A stretch of DNA of 64,000 nucleotides from Candidatus Pseudomonas phytovorans (GCA_029202525.1 CP119325.1:5182001-5246000), one strand, 5' to 3'; counted from the first letter of the stretch, positions 8,919-18,724 are shown. The notes: generated by a model not told the origin, from the sequence alone. A program made the numbers and translations.

Positions 8919-9467
8919 ATGAGAAACATTCTTCTTGCACTGGGACTGGGCATGACCAGCGCCAGCACATTTGCCGCGACGGTCGCCACCGGCTCGGTTC
9001 ACTTCGTTGGCAACGTCAATTCTGGCACCTGCGCGATCGAGATCTTCGACCCGTCAACCGGTCAGGTCGTCAGTCGAATACTCATGGGCAACGTGAATGC
9101 TGCCCAGTTCAAGCAACCCGATGACGAGGCGGCCAATCGGGCTTTCGGTTTGCGCCTCACCCCAGGTGCCGGCTGCATACTCATACCCGGTGCCAGCGCC
9201 ACCGTAACCTTCACCGGCAAATACGGCGGCGCAGGTGCCGCAGGTACGCTGTACGCCCTGGCGCCCGGTGGCAGTACGGGCCTGGCATTGATAATCAAGG
9301 ATGACCTGGGCACCCCGATAAGTCCCACCGTGCCGTCCCGGTCTTACCCGCTGCATGAGACCCAGCCCACCGATATGCTGTTCTCTGCCGCGTACAAGGC
9401 CACGTCTGCCAGTGTTACCGCTGGCTACGCCAATACCGATATCGGCTTCAATGTGGATATTCCATAA
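8919..9467 (+). CDS. second fimbrial pilin, paralogue of the first
   Basis: This pilin has 182 residues and closely resembles the protein at 7435: the same signal-peptide plan (cut near FAA-TVA), the same cysteine pair (SGTCAIEI and GAGCILIPG) and the same C-terminal IGFNVDIP strand. The ATG at 8919 is chosen because GGAG lies seven bases upstream and the leader then matches that of the first pilin; an ATG at 8907 is also in frame. The gene ends at a strong terminator (9493-9526), so in this strain the plus-strand operon stops here instead of reading into an usher. It may be a minor pilin or an alternative shaft subunit. Confidence 0.85.
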   Translation: MRNILLALGLGMTSASTFAATVATGSVHFVGNVNSGTCAIEIFDPSTGQVVSRILMGNVNAAQFKQPDDEAANRAFGLRLTPGAGCILIPGASATVTFTGKYGGAGAAGTLYALAPGGSTGLALIIKDDLGTPISPTVPSRSYPLHETQPTDMLFSAAYKATSASVTAGYANTDIGFNVDIP

Positions 9468-9492
9468 ACGCTGCTGCATTGACGCTTCAGGG

Positions 9493-9526
9493 AATGCTCC
9501 GTTTCGCAAGATTCGGAGCATTTTTT
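9493..9526 (+). terminator. rho-independent terminator after second pilin
   Basis: AATGCTCCG pairs with CGGAGCATT and is followed by a T-run. It closes the plus-strand pilin operon. Confidence 0.85.
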
Positions 9527-9551
9527 CATTAGCGCCGATTAGGGCGGAAAA

Positions 9552-9575
9552 CAAAAAGGGCCGCTGGGCGGCCCT
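9552..9575 (-). terminator. rho-independent terminator after the Rhs gene
   Basis: AGGGCCGC and GCGGCCCT form the stem, and on the minus strand the run TTTTTGTTTT follows. A second hairpin, GAGGGCGC/GCGCCCTC at 9593-9610, lies between it and the Rhs stop codon. Confidence 0.8.
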
Positions 9576-9628
9576 GGCTAGCAGTTCTAGAGGAGGGCGC
9601 AAGCGCCCTCTTAATGCCCGTAAACGTT

Positions 9629-12600
9629 TCAACTGTCCTGACTGGCCAGGCGGTCCAATGAGTCATAGCCGTATCCTGCGACCGTACCGTCCAGCAGTTC
9701 GACGCTCTGCAGTCGCCCCAATGGGTCGTAGTCGAGCGTCCTGCCCTGCTCGTCGGTAGTCATGTTGCCGTCCGGGTCATACCTGAGCGTTACCGGTAGC
9801 GGATAGTCTGCATGGGTGTTTTCTATACCAGTCAACTGCGCAGGGTCAGCTTCGTTTTCGAACAGGTAGGTGGCCTCGTTATTGTCCGGCTTGCCCCCAG
9901 CGCCGTCGAACGCAGTGTACACCCAGGTAATATTGTCGATGCTGTCAAACAGGAACTGCTGCTCGCGAATGGTTTTACCACAGGGGTCCTGCGGTGCTTG
10001 AGGCCCTTTGCAGGTGTAACCTTCAAGCCGACCGCGCAGGTCGTAGCTGTACTTCTCCTCACGCAACTCCTCACCGTTCTCAGTCAGAATGCGCAGCGTG
10101 AGCTGGTCCAGCGCACTGTATTCCTGAGAGAGTTCCTGGACACTGTCCGGGAAGGTGAAGCGGCGCAGTTTCTCCCTGCCGAGGTCATCATACTCAAGCT
10201 CGGTAAGAAGCCAGCGCTCGCACGACGCCTCATCCTCTCCCTCGATGCCATCGCAGGTCTTGTAGAATCCGAGATTTCCAAGATCGTCATAACCGAACGT
10301 GGTCGATAACCCGCCCAACCAGGTTTTCTCCAGGCGTCCCGCCGTATCGTACTTATAATGTTGCGTCTGCCCGAGCACGTCTTCATAGGTCAGTGCACGG
10401 CCCTGCAAGCTGGCACCGTAGGTCATGTTCCAGGATTCGCTGCCGACCGTTCGGGTCTCCAGCTTGAGCTCGCCTGTGCTGAAGTAATCACGGGTCAGTT
10501 CCTGGCCCGGCTCACCACAATAGGTAAGGCGCGCGTTCTTGTGGTCGTACCTGTACTCTTCGACCGCAGCCTTTTGGGTCTGCCCTGGCAGGGGCAGCAC
10601 GCGGCGAAGCTCAGGTTGATCGGTCAGCTGCAACGTGTAGTCGTACTCAATCTCCCTGTTGGCTGGCGTGCGCACCTTCCACGATTTGTTCTGGCCGGCC
10701 TTGTAGAACATCACACGTTTGCGGCCGCCTGTGATGGACGCGGTCATGCGGTCCAACCCATCGAACGCTTGCTCGCCCAGAACCACGCCATTCACCGCTA
10801 TCTTCACCGGCAGGTCTGCGCTGCTATGTGGTGCATAGTCACGATGCACAACGCTTTTTTTATCAGCCAGTGTGTGATCCACCAGGCGATCGAAAGCATC
10901 GTAGGCGTTTCTGGTCTCGGCGTTACGTGCATCGATTTCCTGAACAGTGCGACCAAGGCCATCAAAGAAGTACTGATGTTTACTCAGCACCTTATCATCG
11001 CGATCAAAACGCTGCACAACGTCCGGTTGCTCGAACAAGTTCAGGTAAGTCACTGTCTTGCCTTGAGTGAGCTTGCCATCCACAGACTCGCTCCAGCTCG
11101 TCTGAATGGGCAAGTTGCTCGACTCAGACGTACCGATCGGGTCGGTCTGCTCGTAATGCGCCACGCCGTCCGGGCCGATCTCACAGCAGCGTTGGCCCCA
11201 ATTGTCGTAGCGGTACTGGGTTATCAGCGGCATTTGCTGGTCGGCCAACCAGTCATAATCGGTTTGTTCCAACAACTGGCCGAGCTCATCGTAGCTCGCC
11301 TCATAGCGCAGCCGGAATGACCTGCGCGTGCCGCTATCTCCGGCGTCGGCATCATGGCGCAGCTCGCTCACCACACGACTCAGGCCATCGACCAAAGCAG
11401 TGGTACTGACGCCCTTGACATCGGTGGAGGTCTGCGACGCCTGCTGGCCCTCACTGCCTACCAGGTAGTACTCGTAGAATCGTGAGGCCGTATAGTCAGG
11501 CTGGTTGGGCGACACTGTCTCACTGGTCGTACGGTTCAGCGAATCATAGGTATAGGCAATCTCGACATCGTTGTCGTCACGGTTGAGCAGAGGCTCGCCA
11601 ATCGTGATCGAATGCTTGAGCGTAACGACCTTGACCGTATTCCGGGGCAAGCCAGTGTCATCATCGCTGAGGCCATTGTCATAGCCAGTGATCGTTTGCG
11701 TGGTCACCAACGCAGGTTCCTGGACAGCCTGCTCCTGCTTGCCGACCTTCACCGTCCTGACCACAACCTCTTTCTCGCCGCCCTCCACTTCCCTGTCAAC
11801 CACCGCTTTTACATCGACCATCTCTTTCTCGTAACTGAAGCTTTGCGTGGTCACGTAACCGTTCATGTCCAAGGTCTGCTTCAGCGGGCGACCATGGCGC
11901 AGCAAGTCAGCTACGTCATCCACGGGCTCGATGAGGGTGACCTGCAGAGGCGGCTGCTCGAGATCGTCGATCACCTCGCACAGTGAAATCTGCGCTTGCA
12001 CCAACCAGGTCTCAGCCTCGCCGCCCACTGTCGCGAGCGACCGATAGCGGTAGCCAGTCCTTAACTCAGGGGCTGGTGCATTACCCTGCGGTGCCGGGAT
12101 CACGGTACTGTACTTGAGCGAGCGCTCGAACAGCTCCGGGTCGGGTGGGCAGCCCACCTCACCTTCGGCTGCGTAGTATTCATTGACGACGCGCTGCCCG
12201 TTTGGCTGGATTTCTTCGATGAGGTTACCCAGGGTGTTGTATACGGTAGTGGTCTCTTCGCTACGGGATTTTCCCGGCTCATCAAGCAGTTCCCATTTCC
12301 GGGTAGAAACCTTGGGCAACTGGAAATTATCCGGTTGGTCATCCCACGGTGCGGCTACGTCGCCATGGTACTCGGTGAACGCGCTCTGAACGTGCCCGGC
12401 CTGCCGAGTAATTTCAGCCTCCATCAAGTGAAAACGGTTGTACACCTGCTCCACAGTGCGCAACTCAACCTCTTCACCTTTTTGGTCAAGGCCCCAGATG
12501 TGCGTGGTCGAAGCGTACTTGTAGCTGGATAGGGCCCTGAACAGATTGTCTTCGCCGTCATTGCTCCAAGTGATGCCACTGTTGTAACCGACAAAATTGT

Positions 12601-13537
12601 GGGCCAAGGACTGCTTGGTCTCTGGGTCCACATAAAGATAGGTATAGGTAGTCTTGACGGGCTTTTGCCCGGCACCTGGATACAGCGTGTGGGTAGTGAC
12701 CCGCGGTATGGCCACACGCTCGCCGTTGACAGGTAATACATGGCCATCGTCTTCATAAGCGATGGTTTCCATCGCCCCGGATGGCGAATACAGTTTCGTC
12801 ACGCAGGTCAGGCCCTTTATCGAGGCGTAGGTAATGCGCCAGTTGGCAAGCTCTGCGGTCGACAGGGTGACCTTGTGCAGTTCACGGTTGGACAGTTCCA
12901 GCGTATAACGAGCACGAGCCGGCCGGCCTGGGTCAGCATCGGGGTGCACGTCAATGTTCACTCCACCCGTTGCGTAGGTCAGTGCCAGCAGCTTGCAATG
13001 CACGTCATCACTGTCACGGTAGCTGATGCTCTCCAGATTGCCTGTGCTTGGGCCGTAGCCAAGCGAAACTTTATGGCCGGATGGCGAATAGACCTCGGTC
13101 ACCAGGTAAACCGGATAACTGCCGGTTTGCCTGGTCAGCACTTCTACCAAACCAGACTTGTGCACAACGCGGTAACGATCACTGCCCTGCACGGTGTCAT
13201 CATGAAAGTGGAACGTATCGAGCTTCTTTTCTCGAATTTCCGGCTGCGCACCGCTACCGGTCACCTTGAACACTTCCCCAGTGTGCAATGTCAGCATGTG
13301 GGTACCGGGCAGATACTGGGTAAGGGACAAGCTCCAGCCCTTGCCAAAGCCGGAATCTTCATCATTCATGGGATTGAAGCGCAGGCGCAACGGTAGTTGT
13401 GGGCCGGCCAGATCATTGCCGACCAAGGCCGGCAACGCGATGCCCAGCGTATATTGCCCGGTGCGGGGATCCACACTATTCTGGATAAAACTCTGAAAAT
13501 TGAATGCATTGGAGTGCAGTATATTTTGGCTAGCCAT
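9629..13537 (-). CDS. Rhs/YD-repeat protein lacking the RHS core and toxin tip
   Basis: This protein of 1302 residues has no signal peptide. It belongs to the Rhs/TccC-like shell proteins of Pseudomonas: N-terminal FNFQSFIQNSVDPRTGQYTL, then a long series of YD repeats (YDPDGNMTTDEQGRTLDYDP, YDTAGRLEK, YDSLDRLASQ and others). Family members normally continue with the RHS-associated core and a variable toxin. This one stops at YDSLDRLASQDS, just before that part, so it is C-terminally truncated or a tipless form. TGGAGG precedes the ATG at 13537, and a minus-strand terminator follows the stop. The gene lies downstream of the Ig-like gene with a hairpin between them. No VgrG, PAAR or immunity gene is present. 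Function is not proven. Confidence 0.8.
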   Translation of the reverse strand: MASQNILHSNAFNFQSFIQNSVDPRTGQYTLGIALPALVGNDLAGPQLPLRLRFNPMNDEDSGFGKGWSLSLTQYLPGTHMLTLHTGEVFKVTGSGAQPEIREKKLDTFHFHDDTVQGSDRYRVVHKSGLVEVLTRQTGSYPVYLVTEVYSPSGHKVSLGYGPSTGNLESISYRDSDDVHCKLLALTYATGGVNIDVHPDADPGRPARARYTLELSNRELHKVTLSTAELANWRITYASIKGLTCVTKLYSPSGAMETIAYEDDGHVLPVNGERVAIPRVTTHTLYPGAGQKPVKTTYTYLYVDPETKQSLAHNFVGYNSGITWSNDGEDNLFRALSSYKYASTTHIWGLDQKGEEVELRTVEQVYNRFHLMEAEITRQAGHVQSAFTEYHGDVAAPWDDQPDNFQLPKVSTRKWELLDEPGKSRSEETTTVYNTLGNLIEEIQPNGQRVVNEYYAAEGEVGCPPDPELFERSLKYSTVIPAPQGNAPAPELRTGYRYRSLATVGGEAETWLVQAQISLCEVIDDLEQPPLQVTLIEPVDDVADLLRHGRPLKQTLDMNGYVTTQSFSYEKEMVDVKAVVDREVEGGEKEVVVRTVKVGKQEQAVQEPALVTTQTITGYDNGLSDDDTGLPRNTVKVVTLKHSITIGEPLLNRDDNDVEIAYTYDSLNRTTSETVSPNQPDYTASRFYEYYLVGSEGQQASQTSTDVKGVSTTALVDGLSRVVSELRHDADAGDSGTRRSFRLRYEASYDELGQLLEQTDYDWLADQQMPLITQYRYDNWGQRCCEIGPDGVAHYEQTDPIGTSESSNLPIQTSWSESVDGKLTQGKTVTYLNLFEQPDVVQRFDRDDKVLSKHQYFFDGLGRTVQEIDARNAETRNAYDAFDRLVDHTLADKKSVVHRDYAPHSSADLPVKIAVNGVVLGEQAFDGLDRMTASITGGRKRVMFYKAGQNKSWKVRTPANREIEYDYTLQLTDQPELRRVLPLPGQTQKAAVEEYRYDHKNARLTYCGEPGQELTRDYFSTGELKLETRTVGSESWNMTYGASLQGRALTYEDVLGQTQHYKYDTAGRLEKTWLGGLSTTFGYDDLGNLGFYKTCDGIEGEDEASCERWLLTELEYDDLGREKLRRFTFPDSVQELSQEYSALDQLTLRILTENGEELREEKYSYDLRGRLEGYTCKGPQAPQDPCGKTIREQQFLFDSIDNITWVYTAFDGAGGKPDNNEATYLFENEADPAQLTGIENTHADYPLPVTLRYDPDGNMTTDEQGRTLDYDPLGRLQSVELLDGTVAGYGYDSLDRLASQDS

Positions 13538-13569
13538 GGCGGCCTCCAGGTTTGAATAAATTTATTAAA

Positions 13570-13590
13570 AGCCCTCCGTAAGGGAGGGCT
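13570..13590 (-). terminator. terminator between Ig-like and Rhs genes
   Basis: AGCCCTCC pairs with GGAGGGCT, and on the minus strand TTTTAATAAATTTATT follows. It sits in the 60-bp gap, so Rhs expression would need read-through or its own promoter. Confidence 0.75.
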
Positions 13591-13597
13591 GATATCA

Positions 13598-14812
13598 TCA
13601 GGGGGTAAGGATCAGGCAATCACGTGCTTGCGCTTCTACATCTTCGTCCTCGGGTACGCCAAAATCGAAATGCAACGTATGCTGATGACCCTGCTGATCA
13701 ATTAGCTCGATTATGATGGGCACTCTGAGGTGGCTGTAGTAGGGCTCACCGGTCGCGCGATCATTCCAGTACTGGATGGCGTCAGTACGACGCAAGCTGA
13801 TCATCAGTTCGCCATCCTTCGCGCCTAGCGTCTGATTGAGTTCAGGCAACACGTGGCTGCGCTGCTTGGCTATTCGATAACGCAGCCCATCCATGAACAG
13901 TCTCTGATGTTCGGACTCCGATGCCTTAAGCGGAATGAATTGCAGGCCGGTATAACTGCAATAGTGATCCTCCACCTGTTCCGACGCCCAGCGTAGCAGG
14001 CTCTTGTTTGCACCTGGCGGTAGGTAGGCACTGATAAACTTGCGCACAACCCCACCCGCCACAACATGTTTCAGGCGCCAGTAGTCCATCGTATTATCGA
14101 CATAGATAAAGTCATCGCCGGCGATAGGTGACTTGTCACTTTCACCCTCGAGTCGTACACGCTCAAACCCGTACTGCTCCCTGGTAAAGTTCAGCGCCGG
14201 CCTGGCCGTCACTTTGACCTTGCCGGTGGGCTTTTCTTTTGAATACACCCACTGATGGCTATCGCCATTCTGAATACCCGCATAGATTTCCAGCGTAGTT
14301 GCTTCTCGAGAGTGGATGAAGAAGCGAACTCGCCTTTCATTATCGCCCAGCACCGGCAGCGATGCCGCCACCGCAGTATCACCTGTGGCCGGGGGATCGA
14401 CATCGTTTGCGGAGCGGCTGACAGCCCAGCGCAGCCCGGACTCTTTGCTGATACCCTGCTCGTCCGTCTGCAGGAATGGGAGCGTATTGTCCGAGCCCAT
14501 CACCATCAGCTGCAACGTGGCCAGTTCTACATCCGAAACCGGAACGCCATTCCCACCGACATCTTGTGGTTCCACCCGCACTTCAACTTCAATCTGCTGC
14601 CAGCCATTGGCATAACAGGTGTCATGGCCGATTACCACCAACTCGAACGTGGCCAGTTCGGTCCAGCCTTGCTTGTGCGCCACGGCGACACCGTGGCTCG
14701 GGACGAACTCCACCATGGCATAGCCAGTGCGTTCGTCACCGTCATCGGCGATGATCACGCAGACGGGCACTGTCGACTCCTCGTTCGGACTATAGGTACC
14801 TGTACCCGATGC
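13598..14812 (-). pseudogene. 5'-truncated Ig-like-domain protein upstream of Rhs
   Basis: About 404 codons remain of a protein related to the one at 5619-7127. Family-like sequence begins at SGTGTYSP (about 14810) with the end of an Ig-like unit, then VPVCVIIADDGDERTGYAMV, and runs to the stop at 13598. The frame stays open to 14941, but those bases belong to the usher on the other strand and do not resemble the family, so the true 5' end is gone. The usher is broken at the same spot. GC content is below the surroundings. No ribosome site or convincing internal start is visible. The intact gene would have been co-oriented with Rhs as a pair. Confidence 0.65.
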
Positions 14813-16895
14813 TGCATACGAGCTGGACGCCGGCAAGCTGCAACTGGCGCTGTCCATTCCGCAAATCGCCCTGCGCCGTGACGTCGCCGGCAGTGTCGCC
14901 CCCGAGCGCTGGGACGCCGGCATCACCGCCGCCTTCGTCAACTACCAAGCCTCGGCGCAACACTACAGCGGCAATGCTGGCCCTACCCGCAGCAGCCAGG
15001 ACCTGTACCTGAACAGCGGGCTGAACATTGCCGGCTGGCGCCTGCGCAGCAGCCAGAGCTGGCGCGACGACGGCCAGCAGGAACGCAGCTGGACCCACAT
15101 CAACACCTATGCCCAGCATGACCTGCCAGGCAAATGGGGCACGGCAACCGTCGGCGAAACCTTCACCAACGGTGATGTGTTTCGCAGCGTGCCGTTCAAG
15201 GGCGTGCAACTGGCCACCGACATGGACATGCTGCCCGATGTGATGCAGAACTATGCCCCGGTGATCCGTGGCGTGGCGCAAACACGGGCCAAGCTGGAGG
15301 TGCTGCAAAATGGCTACCCGATCTACTCCACCTATGTGGCGCCCGGCCCTTATGAGATCAACGACCTGGGTGTGGGCGGCAGCAGCGGCGACCTGGAGGT
15401 GGTCCTGACCGAAGCCGATGGCCAGGTGCGCCGGTTCATCCAGCCATACTCCACGCTGAGCAACCTGCTGCGTGAAGGGGTTTGGCGCTACAACATCGCC
15501 GCAGGCCGCTACGACGGCGCGGATGACCTGGACGACCCTGCCCTGTGGCAAGCCACGCTAGCGCGCGGCGGCGCCTGGAGCACCACCCTTTACGGCGGTT
15601 TACTGGGCAGCGAGTACTACAATGCCGCCACCCTGGGTGCCGCCAGGGATTTCGGCGAGCTGGGCGCAGTGTCGCTCGACGCCACCCAGGCACGTACAGA
15701 CCTTGGCGAACAGGGCCAGGTTCAAGGGCAAAGTTACTCCATGCGTTACGGCAAATCATTCCAGACCGGCACCAGCCTGCGTTTTGCCGGCTACCGCTAC
15801 TCCACCGAAGGCTATCGCGAATTCGAGGAGGCCGTTCAGCAGCGCAACAACTCCAGCAGTTATCGGGGCAATCGCCGCAGCCGTCTGGAGAGCTCGATCT
15901 ACCAGAACTTCGGCAGCAACTCGCTGAGCCTGACCTTTTCCCAGGATGATTACTGGAATACCAGCCTGCAGCGGCGCCAGTACCAGTTTCAGTTCAATAC
16001 GCAATATCGCCGGGTCAGCTTCAACCTGTATGCCTCACAGTCGCTGGACAACGACGGGCGCAACGACCGTATCGTCGGCCTGGGCGTCACCATTCCGCTG
16101 GATCTGGGCTCATCCGCCAGTGCCAGCTTCGATGTCCAGGAAAGCAATGGCCGGTTCAGTGAACGCGCCAGCCTCAGTGGTGGCTCCAAAGACAACCGCC
16201 TGAGCTACCTGGCCTCGCTGGCCCGCGATGAAGAAAAGCAGACCTCGGCAGCCATTTCGGCAGGCTACCAGACGCCAAAGGTCAACCTGGGTGGCGGCTA
16301 TACCGAGGGCAGCAATTACCGCAACGTGTCTATAAACGCCAGCGGGGCGGTGCTGGCCCACGCTGGCGGCATCGTACTCGGGTCTTACCTGAGCGACACC
16401 AATGCCCTGGTACATGTGCCCGACGTTGCCGGCGTTGGCGTGGACAACGCGCCTGGCGCCAAGACCGATGGCAGCGGATACCTGCTGGCCCCCCACATGC
16501 GCCCCTACCGGATTAACCAGGTTGCGCTGCAAACAGACGAGCTGGGACCGGAAACAGAGCTGGAAAACGGTGCAACTCAGGTAGTGCCGCGCCGCGGCGC
16601 AGTGGTAATGGCCGCCTTCAAGGCACGCCAGGTCAGCCGCTTGGTCCTGACGTTGCAACACGCAGACGGCAGCCCTTTACCCTTCGGTACCCGCGTCAGC
16701 TCTCAGCAAGGCGAACATCTGGCGATAGTGGGACAGGCCGGCCAGGCACTGGTCGCTACCGACACACACCCGCAGACCCTGGTGGCAAGCTGGGGTGAGC
16801 AAGCCCGGCAACAGTGCCAGTTGCCGATCAACCCTTCGACCATGCAGGAAGACCAGGGCTATCGCATGCAAACCCTGCGCTGCACAACACCCTGA
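14811..16895 (+). pseudogene. fimbrial outer-membrane usher, N-terminus missing
   Basis: About 694 codons of a FimD/PapC-type usher remain. They begin at AAYELDAGKLQLALSIPQ, which aligns with the FimD segment ATAHLDVGQQRLNLTIPQ just after its N-terminal domain. An in-frame TAG stands at 14793. Beta-barrel, plug (GPYEINDLGVGGSSGDLEV) and C-terminal domains follow in order and end with the cysteine pair (QCQLPI, LRCTTP). Roughly 140-145 residues are lost: the signal peptide and the periplasmic domain that recruits chaperone-pilin complexes. An ATG at 15177 could start a shorter product, but without a signal peptide. The fragment is otherwise open, so the break looks recent. The adhesin gene follows after 13 bp. 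Confidence 0.85.
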
Positions 16896-16908
16896 CAGGA
16901 AGCACGTA

Positions 16909-17994
16909 ATGCCTAGCAAACTATCCTTGAACCTGAGCATCGCTGCGATCCTGGGCATGTTGTCGATGGCCGGCGCTGTACAGGCAGCTGACGAGTGTAA
17001 ATGGGAATCGACCCCTGGGCCGATGCAGTTCAACCACAACCTCGGCGCCGCTGCATGGGTGGCCAGGGATGCCCCCATCGGTAGCAAGATTGCCTCTTGG
17101 GGCTTACAGATCATGACCGGGACCGATGGGGCCCGGTTGGTCTGCGACAGCGACGGCCTCAGGACACTGACTGCCAACGTGACTACGCCATTGGCCCTGG
17201 CCCGTGGTCCATTTCCGCCCGTAGATGGTCGCAATGTCGACGGGAAGGTACTGCAGACCAGCATCCCCGGGGTGGGCCTGTATGTGGAATTTTCCAGTTT
17301 CCTGAACGGCACAGCCAACAACCACTTCAAAGCACTTGATGGCGTCGGCGCCCTACCCTTTGTGGCCGAACAAAACGAGCGAATGGCCCCCAATAACCTG
17401 ACCTCGAACATCCAGCGCCTCGGCTACATAGCGCTGATCAAGACCGATAAAATTCCCGCGGGACCACAGCTGTTCAGCCAGGAAGTAGCCAGGGCAAACA
17501 TCAGCGATGTGGGCGACGCCCTTCGGCTGACCCTGAGCGGCCAGGTGATGCAGGCACAGTGCACGCTCAAGGCCGATGCGGTCAGCGCCAACCCTGTGCA
17601 GCTTGGCCAGCACGATATCGCCGAGTTCACGGGACAAGGCAGCACAACCAACCCTGTCGATTTCTTCATCACCCTCAGCGATTGCGAGGACGACCCGGCG
17701 GGCAGTGTTGCCCGTGCGTTCATGCGCCTGGATGCCGCGGACGGTTCGGCGCCGATCGACCGTGACCTTGGCCTGTTCAGCCTGACGACCACCGAATCAT
17801 CTGCCAGTGGTATCGGCATCCAGGTATTGCGCAGCGACAATACCCCGGTGAAGCTGGAGGAGTTCATCGACATGGCTGCCGTTACCCCCGGCACCATGCG
17901 GTTTGACCTACGCGCCCGCTATTACCAGACCGCACCTGCGGTGACTCCAGGTGAGGCCAAGGGTGCGTTGAACTTCACCATCGAATACCGCTGA
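16909..17994 (+). CDS. fimbrial tip adhesin / minor fimbrial protein
   Basis: This 361-residue secreted protein has a signal peptide at residues 1-26 (VQA-ADE). A variable N-terminal lectin-like region of about 190 residues precedes a C-terminal pilin domain (LSGQVMQAQCTLKADAVSANP onward) that ends with the strand GALNFTIEYR, which carries the penultimate tyrosine typical of subunits. This two-domain plan is that of a tip adhesin such as FimH, though the receptor-binding part is too divergent to name a ligand. AGGAAG precedes the ATG at 16909. It is the last gene of the fimbrial operon and ends at a clear terminator. With the usher broken it is probably not displayed. Confidence 0.8.
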   Translation: MPSKLSLNLSIAAILGMLSMAGAVQAADECKWESTPGPMQFNHNLGAAAWVARDAPIGSKIASWGLQIMTGTDGARLVCDSDGLRTLTANVTTPLALARGPFPPVDGRNVDGKVLQTSIPGVGLYVEFSSFLNGTANNHFKALDGVGALPFVAEQNERMAPNNLTSNIQRLGYIALIKTDKIPAGPQLFSQEVARANISDVGDALRLTLSGQVMQAQCTLKADAVSANPVQLGQHDIAEFTGQGSTTNPVDFFITLSDCEDDPAGSVARAFMRLDAADGSAPIDRDLGLFSLTTTESSASGIGIQVLRSDNTPVKLEEFIDMAAVTPGTMRFDLRARYYQTAPAVTPGEAKGALNFTIEYR

Positions 17995-17998
17995 ACAC

Positions 17999-18023
17999 AG
18001 CCCGGGTGAAAGCCCGGGCTTTT
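17999..18023 (+). terminator. terminator after adhesin gene
   Basis: AGCCCGGG pairs with CCCGGGCT around TGAAAG, followed by TTTT. Confidence 0.85.
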
Positions 18024-18042
18024 AACGCCGCACTACGACAAA

Positions 18043-18078
18043 AACGCAAAAAGGAACCCGAGGGTTCCTTTTTGCGTT
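18043..18078 (-). terminator. terminator of the tRNA Glu/Gly operon
   Basis: A 17-bp perfect stem, AACGCAAAAAGGAACCC and its complement, has only a two-base gap at its tip (18060-18061). It lies just downstream of the last tRNA-Gly on the minus strand and is symmetric, so it may act on both strands. Confidence 0.85.
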
Positions 18079-18085
18079 ACATGTT

Positions 18086-18161
<76 letters not shown>

Positions 18162-18247
18162 AATTTTAAGCTTTACCGCTAATCGGCGTGAAGCGCCTTG
18201 AAGACCCTCACCACCACTGCACCGTGCGAACGCCACAGTATTTAAAC

Positions 18248-18323
<76 letters not shown>

Positions 18324-18326
18324 AAA

Positions 18327-18402
18327 TGGCGTCCCCTAGGGGACTCGAACCCCTGTTACCGCCGTGAAAGGGCGGTGTCCTAGGCCACTAGACGAAGGGG
18401 AC
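18327..18402 (-). tRNA. tRNA-Glu (TTC)
   Basis: This 76-nt tRNA begins GTCCCCTTCGTCTAGTGG, has anticodon loop CTTTCAC (TTC) and encodes CCA. Only three bases separate it from the next tRNA-Gly. Confidence 0.98.
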
Positions 18403-18494
18403 ACACAACACTTTTCAGTGCACCAGCACCTGAACCTCACGATCCAGACTGGATTTCTATTTCCTGCCCCGCCGTTAAGCGCTGCCGGAGAATT

Positions 18495-18570
<76 letters not shown>

Positions 18571-18574
18571 AATA

Positions 18575-18650
18575 TGGCGTCCCCTAGGGGACTCGAACCC
18601 CTGTTACCGCCGTGAAAGGGCGGTGTCCTAGGCCACTAGACGAAGGGGAC
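18575..18650 (-). tRNA. tRNA-Glu (TTC)
   Basis: This is the second identical tRNA-Glu and the first tRNA of the transcript, about 70 bases after the promoter. Confidence 0.98.
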
Positions 18651-18724
18651 ACGCTGCTGGCATTACTGCCTGCTTTCACTCCCTGCCGCGTTTCGCTGTG
18701 TGCTTTACGCTGCAAGTGGCGCGC

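Noticed and set aside
9054..9632. Long minus-strand reading frame opposite the second pilin gene
   Set aside because: It is antisense to a well-supported pilin, starts at TTG, has no family resemblance and reflects GC-skewed codon use.
9535..14820. Search for direct repeats or an integrase marking the cassette as a mobile element
   Set aside because: No transposase, integrase, tRNA target or matching end repeats could be seen at the two borders, so no mobile element was called.
14813..14941. Extension of the Ig-like gene to an ATG at 14941
   Set aside because: These 43 codons are the complement of usher coding sequence and do not resemble the family, so they are not part of the original gene.
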